NCBI GenBank assembly: GCA_016706225.1
Contig: JADJKB010000024.1
Coordinates: 124,001-188,000 of the forward strand
Length of the DNA: 64,000 bases
Reading direction: 5' to 3'
Source of the DNA: Myxococcales bacterium
GTDB taxonomy: Bacteria > Myxococcota_A > Polyangia > Polyangiales > Polyangiaceae
A program made the position numbers and the translations under genes. Below, piece by piece: positions 45,934 to 54,970 of this stretch; within the stretch, counting starts at the first letter, position 1, and each line of letters starts with the position of its first letter. Below the pieces are notes generated by a model that was not told where the DNA came from, did no database searches, and saw only the letters and a program-made list of their open reading frames with translations.

Positions 45934-47019
45934 ATGCGGCCCAGCGATCCCTTCATCGGTCGAGAAATTCTCGGCGGGCAATTCCGGGTCCTCCAAAAGA
46001 TCGGCACCGGCGGGATGGGGTCCGTCTACAAGGCCGAGCAGCCGGCAATGAACCGGATGGTGGCGATCAAGATCCTCCATCCGAAACTGGCGAACCGCAA
46101 GGATCTGACTTCGCGTTTCCGGCGCGAAGCCCGGGCGATGAGCCAGCTCAGTCACCCCAACACCGTGAAGGTGTTCATGTACGGCGAGCTCGAAGAAGAC
46201 GACTCGCTCTACATCGTCATGGAGATGCTCGAGGGGCGGAACCTCAATCAGACGGTGCGCAAGGAGGGGCCGATGGGGGTGGAGCGCGCCATCCCAGTGT
46301 TGATCTCGGTGTGCGGCGCGCTGCATGAGGCCCACGAGATGGGTATCGTTCATCGTGACCTCAAGCCGGAAAATATCTTCCTGTGCGCGCAGGGCGGGGT
46401 GAAAGATTTCCCCAAGGTACTCGACTTCGGGTTGGCGAAGGTCACCGAGCGTCAGATGCGCCCCGGATCGATCATCTTGACCCAAGAGGGAATGGTCTTC
46501 GGCACTCCTGAATTCATGTCGCCCGAGCAGGCGCAAGGCAAGACCCTGGACGCGCGCAGTGACCTCTACTCACTGGCGGCAATTCTGTACGAAGTCCTGA
46601 CGGGCAAGCTGCCGTTCAACGCCAAGACGCCGATGGAGTACATCCAGAAGCACGTCATGGAGCCGCCCATCCCGCTGAACGAGCGGGTTCCCGGCCGCAG
46701 CTTCCCCAAGGGGCTAGAAGACGTGATCGCCAGGGCGCTGGCGAAAAAGCCCGAGGATCGCTTCCAGACCGCGTCGGAGTTCGCCGCCGCGCTTGCCCCC
46801 TACGCGGATCCGAGCTCCGAGCGCCTGCTCCCGGTCTCGAGCGCCGCGGCTGCTCCTCTGCCTTCCGCGCCGGCCCAGTCCGCGAACCCAAACTCCCAGA
46901 CGCTGCGGGCGCCCGCCCAGGCAGGGCCGGGGGCCGGCATGCTGATCGGCGTCGCCGCCGCGTGTCTGGTCCTGGGGGTTGTCATTGCCGTCGTAGCGAT
47001 GAAATTCCTCGTGAAATGA
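45934..47019 (+). CDS. Membrane-anchored Ser/Thr protein kinase
   Basis: 361 residues. Glycine loop IGTGGMGSVYKA, Lys in VAIKIL, HRDLKPEN, DFG and GTPEFMSPEQ (activation segment) are all present. A Pro/Ala linker leads to a single C-terminal membrane segment (LIGVAAACLVLGVVIAVVAM). It precedes the PBP gene by 76 bases, so a link to cell-wall synthesis is possible but not shown. Confidence 0.92.
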   Translation: MRPSDPFIGREILGGQFRVLQKIGTGGMGSVYKAEQPAMNRMVAIKILHPKLANRKDLTSRFRREARAMSQLSHPNTVKVFMYGELEEDDSLYIVMEMLEGRNLNQTVRKEGPMGVERAIPVLISVCGALHEAHEMGIVHRDLKPENIFLCAQGGVKDFPKVLDFGLAKVTERQMRPGSIILTQEGMVFGTPEFMSPEQAQGKTLDARSDLYSLAAILYEVLTGKLPFNAKTPMEYIQKHVMEPPIPLNERVPGRSFPKGLEDVIARALAKKPEDRFQTASEFAAALAPYADPSSERLLPVSSAAAAPLPSAPAQSANPNSQTLRAPAQAGPGAGMLIGVAAACLVLGVVIAVVAMKFLVK

Positions 47020-47095
47020 CCCCAAGGAAGAGCGCGCGGTCTCTCGGCGTTTTCTTGTCGCAATGGGCCGCGCCTTGGCATGAGGGACGGAGAAC

Positions 47096-49492
47096 ATGCT
47101 CCGGCGCATCACGAAGTGGCTGAAACGACTGGCGCTCTGCGCCGTCGTGCTGGCCGTGGTCGGCGCGGGCAGTGTGTACGGCGTGATCCGCTATCACGAG
47201 GCGGATCTGCCGAGCGTCGAGCAGCTGAGGTCGAGTTACTCCCCTCCGCAGGTCACCCGCGTGCTTGCCCGCGACGGGTCGACGCTGGCGAGTGTGTTCA
47301 CCGAACGCCGCACCGTGGTGGCTCTCGCCGACGTCTCCGACGTGGCGAAGCTTGCATTCTTGGCTGCTGAGGACGCCAGCTTCTACGAACACAAGGGGCT
47401 GGACTACTTCGGCATGTTGCGCGCGCTCGCGGCAAACTTGCGGGCGGGCCGCACGGTTCAGGGCGGCAGCACGATCACGCAGCAAGTCGTGAAGAATCTG
47501 TTGCTAGAACCCGAGCGTACGTACCGGCGCAAGATCCGCGAGACGATCCTGTCCCGCCGGTTGGAGCAGCAGCTGACCAAGGACGAGATCTTCGCTCTCT
47601 ACTTGAACCACATCTACCTCGGGCATGGCCGCTACGGCATCGAGGAGGCTGCGCGTTTCTACTTTGGGAAGAAGGCAGCGCAGCTCGACTTGCCCGAAGC
47701 AGCGCTGCTCGCCGGGCTGGTCGCCTCTCCGGAACGTTATTCACCCCGCAAGAATCCGACTCTCACCGAGGAGCGGCGCCGCTACGTGCTCGGGCAGATG
47801 CTTGCCAAGGGTTTTGTGACCGCCGAGCTGCATGCCGAGGCCTCCGCCGCGCCGATTCGGTTGGCGCCTGCGTCCGAGGGTGAGTCGGAGCTGGCGCCCG
47901 AGGTCGTCGCGCATGTGTCGAAGCTGCTCGAGAACCTGGTGGGTGAGCGCGCGCGGCGGGGCGGCTACACGGTGAGCACGACCATCGACCCAACACTGCA
48001 GGCAGCAGCGCGGCAGGCCGTGCGCAAGAACCTGCAGCGTCACGCCGAACGCCAGAAGCTCGAGCCGCCGCATACCGCCACGAAACGCCGGCTGTTCGGG
48101 GCTCCTTTCGAGGGCAGCCCGAGGCCGTTTCACGCCTACGTGGGGCGCGTGACGCGACTCGATGACAAGGCGGGCACCGTCGATGTTCAGCTCGGCAGTG
48201 TGGTTGGCAGGGTCCAGCTCACTCACGAAGAGCGGTTCAATCCGAAACATCTGCCACCCAGTGAGTTCACCCGCGAAGGCGCGCTCTTGCGAGCCAGCGT
48301 CGGCGCACTGCCGGAAGGTACCGAGCCTGTGCCGGCCCGGCTCGAGCTCGGACCCGAGAGCAGTCTCGTCGCGATCGAGCCGAGGACTCGCCAGGTGCTG
48401 GCGCTAATCGGTAGCTATGAGGCGATTTCGGGTGGACTCGATCGGGCGACGCGGGCGCGCCGACAACCGGGGTCGGCGTTCAAACCGTTCGTCTATGGAT
48501 ACGCGCTGCACTCTCGGCGCTTCACCGTTGCGACGATGCTCGCGCTACCGGCGTCGAAGGACGGCAAGCTCGGGGAGCGGAGTGAGAGTGTGCGTGCGGC
48601 GATCGCGCAGAGCGACAACGCCGCCGCCGAACGCCTCTTGTCGGAGGTCGGGGCGGCAAACGTGGTGGAGTGGGCTCGAGCGGCCGGCATCGAATCGCGG
48701 CTCGAGCCGACGCCGAGTCTCGCGCTGGGCGCCTACGAGATCACACCTTTGGAGGCCGCAAACGCCTACGCTACGTTTGCGAGTGGGGGACAATTCGCGG
48801 CTCCGGTCCTGGTCACGAAGATCGTCGGCCCGGACGGGAAGAAGATCCCTCTACCGTCTGCTCCGCCCTCACGCCGCGTCATGAACGAGGATGAGGCGTA
48901 CTTGGTCACGAGTTTGCTCACCAGTGTGGTCAAGGACGGCACGGCCAAGCGCGCTCTCTCGCTGGGGCGACCCGTGGCCGGCAAGACGGGCACGACCAAC
49001 GAGGCGAAAGACGCCTGGTTCATCGGATATTCAACCGACATCGTGTGTGCGACCTGGGTCGGCTTCGACGACGCAATTCCGCTCGGCTGGGGTGAGTCGG
49101 GTGCAATGACCGCGCTGCCGGCCTTCATCGACTTCATGAAGGTCGCGCACGACAAGAAGCCGGCGACCGAATTCCCGCGCCCGACCGGCATCATCACGGT
49201 GCGCGTCGATCCCGCGACGGGCCTCCTGGCGCGCCCCGAACAGGAGGACGCGAAGGACGAAGTCTTTCTGGACGGGACTGCGCCTTCGGAAGTGGCGGAG
49301 CTCGACGCCGGTGTGGACGCGGCGCCCGAGGCCTCGGCGGTCGCCGACGATGACGGAGGCGCTGCCCTGGACCCGGAGGCAGTGCAGGCGGGCCAAGCAC
49401 CCGGCGAGCCCCCAGAGCCCAAGGAACCCACACCCAAGGAGCCGGCCGGCCAAGGCGATTCCGGACCCACTCCGGAGCTGCCGCCGTTCTGA
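47096..49492 (+). CDS. Class A penicillin-binding protein (PBP1A-like)
   Basis: 798 residues. An N-terminal membrane anchor, a GT51 transglycosylase domain (EDASFYEHKGLD with the catalytic Glu, GGSTITQQVVKNL), and a transpeptidase domain with S460-AFK (SxxK), SDN and K630-TGT. It polymerises and cross-links peptidoglycan. The C-terminal tail is acidic and Pro-rich, without a known domain. Length is normal. Confidence 0.95.
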   Translation: MLRRITKWLKRLALCAVVLAVVGAGSVYGVIRYHEADLPSVEQLRSSYSPPQVTRVLARDGSTLASVFTERRTVVALADVSDVAKLAFLAAEDASFYEHKGLDYFGMLRALAANLRAGRTVQGGSTITQQVVKNLLLEPERTYRRKIRETILSRRLEQQLTKDEIFALYLNHIYLGHGRYGIEEAARFYFGKKAAQLDLPEAALLAGLVASPERYSPRKNPTLTEERRRYVLGQMLAKGFVTAELHAEASAAPIRLAPASEGESELAPEVVAHVSKLLENLVGERARRGGYTVSTTIDPTLQAAARQAVRKNLQRHAERQKLEPPHTATKRRLFGAPFEGSPRPFHAYVGRVTRLDDKAGTVDVQLGSVVGRVQLTHEERFNPKHLPPSEFTREGALLRASVGALPEGTEPVPARLELGPESSLVAIEPRTRQVLALIGSYEAISGGLDRATRARRQPGSAFKPFVYGYALHSRRFTVATMLALPASKDGKLGERSESVRAAIAQSDNAAAERLLSEVGAANVVEWARAAGIESRLEPTPSLALGAYEITPLEAANAYATFASGGQFAAPVLVTKIVGPDGKKIPLPSAPPSRRVMNEDEAYLVTSLLTSVVKDGTAKRALSLGRPVAGKTGTTNEAKDAWFIGYSTDIVCATWVGFDDAIPLGWGESGAMTALPAFIDFMKVAHDKKPATEFPRPTGIITVRVDPATGLLARPEQEDAKDEVFLDGTAPSEVAELDAGVDAAPEASAVADDDGGAALDPEAVQAGQAPGEPPEPKEPTPKEPAGQGDSGPTPELPPF

Positions 49493-49500
49493 GCGAGTGC

Positions 49501-52398
49501 TCAAGGCGCGCTGAGTTGGCAGCTCAGGTCTTCTGCGTGCTCGGCGCCGAGAGCATAACCGCGGCGGTCCGCCCGGGGGGTGGCACCGAACCGAGCAACG
49601 ACCACCGTCGCGAAGTCTCGGTCCGCGATGTTGATGGACGGCGCCGCCACGGCCAGAGTCTCTGCGCAGATCCGTGCCGAGTCGAAGCGTAGGACTCCGA
49701 GCGTGAGCTCGTTCTCTGCGGGCTCGAAGCCGGGCGCGTCGAGCTTCACCCAGGAGCGTGCGACTACGACCAGAGCGCGCGCACCCTTCGCGTCCGGTGC
49801 GCAGGGGGTCAAGGTGGACCATGCGCCCAGCGCTGCCGGATGTTTTCCAGGTGAGAGCAGCAGGGCTGGATCGTCAGCCGAGGGCGGCTCTGCAGACGGC
49901 ATTCGCAGAACGGCGAGGCTGCCATCTTCCGCGACGGCAAGCGCGTCGCGGTTTGCGGGGCACGAGCGCCGAGTGGCGCGCGCGGGCAGATCGAACAGTG
50001 TGCGGGCCCCGGCAGCTGTGATCGAGACAACGCGGGCCGCGCAGCCATCGTCCTCCGCCAGCACGACCAGCTCGTCCTTGGCCCGGAGTAGCGCACTCTG
50101 CGGGGCGAAGCTTGCGTTCTCGCGGCCGAGCGACAGAACGCGGGCGGGTTGGCCCGCGCGAGCCCAGAGAATGACGCCGTTTGGCTGGGGGACCAGCAGG
50201 CCCGCTCCCGTCAGCGCCTTCTCCATCAGCACGGGAACGGATGCCCGAATCTCGGCGTTCACCTCCGGCGGACCTTCAGCCGTGAGCGCGGAGCGCGTCA
50301 CGATGTCCTGCCATTTGAAGCGCGTCTCGGCGATCTTGGGGTCGTTGAGCAGGTCCACGAAACGAAGCACGCGGCCCTTTTGCAGGAGCGCCGCTAACTG
50401 TGCCGGTTCCCGGCTCTCGAGATCCCGCTCGAGCAGCGTGGCCCCGAGCAACAGTCCACCCTCCGCGGCTTCGAGCTCGAGGGGGGCCGCGAGGAGTGTG
50501 TCTTCACGGGCACTGACCTTGCGTGCGCCGAAGTCGAGTTCTTCGGTCGAAACACCGTCGGCGTTCAGCGCCCGCGTCACCCAGCGCGTGCGGGGTGGCG
50601 ACGAGCGCTGACACGACAGGCGTGGTGTTTTCGCACGAGCCACGAGCGGTGGGTTCGGTGCGATGTCGAGCGCGGTGGGCGCGGGTGAGCTCGAGCGATA
50701 CCCTAGGCGATACCAACCGGGGAGCTCACAGCCGACGCGCGAGCAGCGTGTCGGTCGTGCCGATTGCAGCTGTGACCCTGGGGGGCGGGACACCTCGACC
50801 CAGTGTTGCCCGAAATCGTTCGACTGCCACAATCGGCCCACCGTGTCCTGGCCGAGGGCGAGGGCGCCGGAGCTCGCCTTTGTGGTGAAAGCGTGTGGCG
50901 ATTCATCGACTCTGCCGTCGGCGTGGACCACCAGGGAAGAATTGGTGGAGTAGCCGACGATCCGGCCATCCTCCCCGACGGCGAAGTCGTCCGACAGAAA
51001 CTCTCCGCGTGTCGAAAAAAGAGCACTCTGACGCGACGCTTGGTCGAGCGCGAACGGCACGAACGTTCGCGAGGCTGCGTCGTACAGGCCCGCCTTCGCG
51101 CCGGCAACCACCCCGACGGCGCCGCCGTCCCGGATCGGGATCCAGCGTGAGACCACGGTCGGGGACGGCGCCACGCCTGCGTCCGGCGCAGCCCCCGCAA
51201 GCGGAGGTGCTTCACCCAGCTCGCGCCACGACTTGTCGCGTTGGCGCACACAAACGACGGGGCCGACGACCGGGCGCTCGGTGCAAGGACCGCCGAAAGC
51301 CAGGGTCCCGAGGCTTCCCGCGAAGAAGCTGCCGCGTGTGCCGAACGTCCGTTCCACCTTCGGAGTGGGGCTCTTCACCCCGGCGATCACGACCGCCGCG
51401 CCCTGGTTCGTGCGGCATAGAGCCAGGACGTCTTCTTCCACCGGCAAGAGGTCGCAGTCTCGGTTCGTTGCGAGCGCTGCCGGCGTCACACCCAGGATCG
51501 CGCCGCCGACCAGATCGATGCGGGCGAATGCGCCGGCAACTTCGACGACGGCGCTGTGCTCATCGACCGGTACGCCGCGCCGGATCGCACGTTCGAGCGG
51601 CAACTCGCGCACCGAGTTTGGCCAGCGCGGATCCTGCACCTTGTCGGGGCTGGCAGTCAGTGCGTCGGGCAGCGCGCGGTGTGCGGACAGCGCGCCATCG
51701 GCCTCGACTCTGAGCGCGGCGGAGTTTGCGAGCTTGAGCCAGAGCTCGGCCCCAGACTCGTGCAAGCTGACGACGGCGCGCGCCGTGCTGCTCATGTCAC
51801 GCCAGGTCTTCTGACCTGCGCCGAGCGTGAGCACCAGATCGGGTTCGACCAGCATCACCGCGCGACCGTCGGCCGACGCGACCTCGTCGATCAATCCGGC
51901 GACCGGGAGCGCGATGCGTTTTTTTGCCGGCCACTCCAGGGCGAAACGCGCGCCGTCCGCCTGGTGAACGAGAGCGAAGCCCGCGCCGAACGAGATCCCA
52001 TCGATGGCGACTTCGACCGCAGTGACGGGTTCGAGATCTGCCAGGAAGGAACGGGCGTGGTAGAGCGCCTTGGCGTTCCAGAACACGAAACCTCCGCCAA
52101 GACGACGTGGGATCCTCGCGCCGCCGGTGAGCGGGGGCATGGTGACCTGCTTCGCCGCGATGGCGCCATCGCTCACTCGCTGTCCCGAGAGGAGAACCCC
52201 CCCGTCGGGATCGTCGGGGGTCCCCTTCAGGTGCGTGCTGGGCCGTGCTGCAGGGATCCACTCCGGAACTGGCGCACGCGGTGGGGAAGTTTGCCCCAGT
52301 CCCGGCGGGAGCTTGGGTAACCCTCGGGGATCCGAGCGGTAAGAGTGGCAAGCGACCGCGAGGAGCAGAGCGACGGGGATCGGAGCCCAGGCACGCAT
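49501..52398 (-). CDS. Very large lipoprotein of unknown function
   Basis: 965 residues with lipobox AVAC (Cys17). Repeated short stretches (such as DGRVDESPH, GQDTVGRLWQSNDFGQHW, AEDGSLAVLRM) resemble beta-propeller or BNR-type blades; LWQSNDFGQHW is close to an Asp-box. Probably a surface beta-propeller. No enzyme motif is visible. It is convergent with the PBP gene, and divergent from the next lipoprotein. Confidence 0.75.
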   Translation of the reverse strand: MRAWAPIPVALLLAVACHSYRSDPRGLPKLPPGLGQTSPPRAPVPEWIPAARPSTHLKGTPDDPDGGVLLSGQRVSDGAIAAKQVTMPPLTGGARIPRRLGGGFVFWNAKALYHARSFLADLEPVTAVEVAIDGISFGAGFALVHQADGARFALEWPAKKRIALPVAGLIDEVASADGRAVMLVEPDLVLTLGAGQKTWRDMSSTARAVVSLHESGAELWLKLANSAALRVEADGALSAHRALPDALTASPDKVQDPRWPNSVRELPLERAIRRGVPVDEHSAVVEVAGAFARIDLVGGAILGVTPAALATNRDCDLLPVEEDVLALCRTNQGAAVVIAGVKSPTPKVERTFGTRGSFFAGSLGTLAFGGPCTERPVVGPVVCVRQRDKSWRELGEAPPLAGAAPDAGVAPSPTVVSRWIPIRDGGAVGVVAGAKAGLYDAASRTFVPFALDQASRQSALFSTRGEFLSDDFAVGEDGRIVGYSTNSSLVVHADGRVDESPHAFTTKASSGALALGQDTVGRLWQSNDFGQHWVEVSRPPGSQLQSARPTRCSRVGCELPGWYRLGYRSSSPAPTALDIAPNPPLVARAKTPRLSCQRSSPPRTRWVTRALNADGVSTEELDFGARKVSAREDTLLAAPLELEAAEGGLLLGATLLERDLESREPAQLAALLQKGRVLRFVDLLNDPKIAETRFKWQDIVTRSALTAEGPPEVNAEIRASVPVLMEKALTGAGLLVPQPNGVILWARAGQPARVLSLGRENASFAPQSALLRAKDELVVLAEDDGCAARVVSITAAGARTLFDLPARATRRSCPANRDALAVAEDGSLAVLRMPSAEPPSADDPALLLSPGKHPAALGAWSTLTPCAPDAKGARALVVVARSWVKLDAPGFEPAENELTLGVLRFDSARICAETLAVAAPSINIADRDFATVVVARFGATPRADRRGYALGAEHAEDLSCQLSAP

Positions 52399-52489
52399 GA
52401 GCCATCATACCGGGGTTCTGGCCCGACGCCCCGCGGGGTTGATCGGGTCTGGACAACCTCCGCCTATCGAGTAAACCCGTGGCATCGCC

Positions 52490-53596
52490 ATGACGCAGAA
52501 GAGCCGCGCGCTCGTGCTGTCTTCGGTAGCTCTCCTGGCCTTGGCCTTCGGCTGCGAAGACAAACCAAAGGAAACCAAGTCCGCCGCGCCGGACGCCGGT
52601 GCGGGGCAGAACCCTGCGGTGGACCCCAACCTGGCCGAAGCCGTTGCGGCCGCGGGGTCGAAGGCGCCCCAAGCCGACGCATCGGCGGGGGATGGCCCGC
52701 CGCCGAACGGGATCTTCGAGCCAGGCAAGGCGGATCTACAGCAGAAGCTGGGTGACGCGCCGAAGGTTGCGCTGGGCGAAGCAGGCGCGGAGCCGCGTCA
52801 GGTGCTCGGCGGCAGCGTGACCCCGGGATGGAGACAGAGCGGAACGTTCGAGGTGACGTTGCGCTTGGGGCGTGCCCAGCTGCCGGGCCTGGCGATCTCA
52901 CTCAACATCGAAGCTCAGAAGCCCAAAGCACCCGCGGCGGGTCTTGCGGCACCGGCGCCCGCCGCCGAACCGGCCGCAGTCGATGGCGCGCCGTTCAGCG
53001 CGAAGGTCTCGGACATCAAGCTGACCAGCGACGTCGGTCCCCAGGGCAAGGAGCTCTTGGTGCAGCTCTCGAAGATGAAGGGCAGCAGGATCGATTTCCG
53101 AGTGTTGAGTGTGGGGGTCGGGGTCGACTTCAAGACGGAGCTCGTCAAGGGCGCCCCGGCCGATCTCGAGATGGTGCTCCGCGCCGTGTCCGAAGCCCTC
53201 GAGTCGAGCGCCGTTGGTTTTCCGAAAGAGCCAGTCGGGGCGGGCGGATACTGGCTGGTCACCACGCGCGGCGCAGCAGGTGGAGCGGACGTCGTCTCGT
53301 ATCAGCTGGTGAAGCTCGAGAAGGTGGACGGCGATCAACTGACGCTGAACGTCAGCACCAAACGCTACTCCGCTTCGACGAAGCTCCAGGTCGCGGGCCT
53401 GCCGCCGGGCGCGGAGCTCGACCAGTTTCAGTCGACGACCGAAGCCAAGCTCACGTTGGTCAAAGGTCAGCCGCTCGCAAACAGCGGGACCACCAAGCAG
53501 ACTTTCGCCGCCGCGCTGATTCCTGCAGGCGGTGGCGATCAACGCCTCGCGGTTCAATCCGTCGCCGACGTGACGCTCACGCTCGGCAAACAGTGA
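52490..53596 (+). CDS. Lipoprotein of unknown function
   Basis: 368 residues with lipobox AFGC. After an Asp/Ala/Pro-rich linker the mature part is beta-rich (FEVTLRLGRAQL, SYQLVKLEKVDGDQLTLNV), with an overall two-part layout but no recognised motif. It converges with fdxA. Confidence 0.75.
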   Translation: MTQKSRALVLSSVALLALAFGCEDKPKETKSAAPDAGAGQNPAVDPNLAEAVAAAGSKAPQADASAGDGPPPNGIFEPGKADLQQKLGDAPKVALGEAGAEPRQVLGGSVTPGWRQSGTFEVTLRLGRAQLPGLAISLNIEAQKPKAPAAGLAAPAPAAEPAAVDGAPFSAKVSDIKLTSDVGPQGKELLVQLSKMKGSRIDFRVLSVGVGVDFKTELVKGAPADLEMVLRAVSEALESSAVGFPKEPVGAGGYWLVTTRGAAGGADVVSYQLVKLEKVDGDQLTLNVSTKRYSASTKLQVAGLPPGAELDQFQSTTEAKLTLVKGQPLANSGTTKQTFAAALIPAGGGDQRLAVQSVADVTLTLGKQ

Positions 53597-53608
53597 CGCC
53601 GCGGGCGC

Positions 53609-53914
53609 TCAGAAACCGAGTTGCTTCTTGCGGTCCTCGGCGCCGGCAAGCGCGTCGCCCTTCTCGTTCACCACCGGGAGACCCTTGGCGATGTCCGCGT
53701 TGATCTGCTGCCAGCCCTTCTGATCGTCGGGCAGCTGCGTCTCGTCGTAGATCGCCTCGACCGGGCACTCGGGCACACAGGCGCCGCAGTCGATGCACTC
53801 GTCCGGGTCGATGTAGAGCATCTCGTCGTCTCCGTGGAAGCAGTCCACCGGACAGACCGCAACGCAGTCCGTGAAACGACACCCTTTGCAGTTATCGGTG
53901 ACGACGAACGTCAT
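53609..53914 (-). CDS. fdxA: 7Fe-8S ferredoxin
   Basis: 101 residues. DNCKGCRFTDCVAVCPVDCF supplies the first cluster ligands (with the modified spacing of the 3Fe-4S site) and ECIDCGACVPECPVEAI gives the 4Fe-4S site. The C-terminal extension is normal for FdxA. It carries electrons to unknown partners. Its stop is 12 bases from the convergent lipoprotein stop. Confidence 0.93.
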   Translation of the reverse strand: MTFVVTDNCKGCRFTDCVAVCPVDCFHGDDEMLYIDPDECIDCGACVPECPVEAIYDETQLPDDQKGWQQINADIAKGLPVVNEKGDALAGAEDRKKQLGF

Positions 53915-54304
53915 GAATCGTGTGCTCCTGGCTTATGCGCGACCGCTTCTACGCCCGCGACGAATTCGGGCCGAATTTAAGCCACGAACCGCCGGAAGAG
54001 GCCAGTTTTTCTTGGGCACCACCGCAGAATCCGCGCCCCAGCCGCGGTGCCGGCCAGCGCTCGCCAAAGCCGGGCGTCCGCCGCAACGCGCTAGCAGTCG
54101 ACTTGGGCAGTCTTGCGATGATCAGATCGCGATCGTCATGGGCGGTGAAAACCCACTTGAACTACCGGCGAGGCCGGCGGATGCCTCCTCGTGCATGGGA
54201 CGAGTCGCGAATTTCTGGCCGGTTGCGCTTCGCGGTTGACCCCGAAGAAGCCCCTTCGCCCCGGTTATTTCGCGGTGCGAAAGGCCGCAAGTCGAGGTTG
54301 GTGA
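53915..54304. other. Intergenic region without a supported gene
   Basis: 390 bases between fdxA and the YciO-type gene, both minus strand. An open frame on the plus strand (53920-54369) has no family pattern and mixed codon use. It holds a 10-bp palindrome gatcgcgatc at 54125-54134 and a weak hairpin near 54030. The fdxA promoter should lie at its left end. Confidence 0.5.
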
Positions 54305-54913
54305 TCAGTCACGGAACGCGGACACGTCGCCGGCGCCCTCGCGGACGACCACCGGCGTGGGGCCCGTGAGATCGATGACACTCGTCGGTTGGAGTCCGCC
54401 CGGGCCAGCGTCCAAGACGAGGGCCAGGCCTGGGAACTCGTCGTCGATCTCGTGAGGATCCGGGCTGCCCTCGGCGCCGTGTCGCGCGGCGGTGCTCGAG
54501 ATGATGGGCCGCCCGAGCTCTCGCACGATCGCCAACGGAACCGCGTGATTCGGGATGCGCACACCTACGGTCTTGCGCGGCAAATGCACGATCTTGGGGA
54601 CTTCACGCGTGGCTTCGAGAATGAACACGTAGGGCCCGGGCAAATGCCGCTTGATGGCGCGAAACACCTCATCGTGAAGCACTGCATACTTCGCGGCGTC
54701 GCTGATGTCCGAGCACACGAAGGCGAGCTTCTGATCGCGAGCGAGCCCTTTGAGTTGATACAACTTCTCGACGGCCTTCTTGTTGAAGAGATCGCAGCCG
54801 AGTCCGTAGACCGTGTCGGTCGGATACGCGATGATCTCACCGGCCTCGAGCGCATCGACCGCGCGGCGGATCTTTCGCGGTTCGGGGTGCTCGGCGTTGA
54901 TCTCGACGATCAT
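54305..54913 (-). CDS. yciO: Sua5/YrdC-domain protein, YciO type
   Basis: 202 residues. PTDTVYGLGCD is the YrdC core; VPKIVHLPRKTVGVRIP and VIDLTGPTPVVVREGAGDV match YciO more closely than TsaC. The usual SxN motif of threonylcarbamoyladenylate synthases is changed here to SSTA. YciO proteins bind RNA/nucleotides but their cellular job is not settled; TsaC-type tRNA modification is possible. It lies 57 bases after the GH35 stop. Confidence 0.82.
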   Translation of the reverse strand: MIVEINAEHPEPRKIRRAVDALEAGEIIAYPTDTVYGLGCDLFNKKAVEKLYQLKGLARDQKLAFVCSDISDAAKYAVLHDEVFRAIKRHLPGPYVFILEATREVPKIVHLPRKTVGVRIPNHAVPLAIVRELGRPIISSTAARHGAEGSPDPHEIDDEFPGLALVLDAGPGGLQPTSVIDLTGPTPVVVREGAGDVSAFRD

Positions 54914-54970
54914 GGGCGCGGGCTCTTACACGCGTTGCCCGACAGAACCAAGTCCCGGACACGGAATCGC

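Noticed and set aside
53920..54369. Plus-strand open frame of 149 codons in the gap before the YciO-type gene
   Set aside because: Overlaps the end of a real minus-strand gene, is Arg/Pro-rich, and shows no signal or domain.
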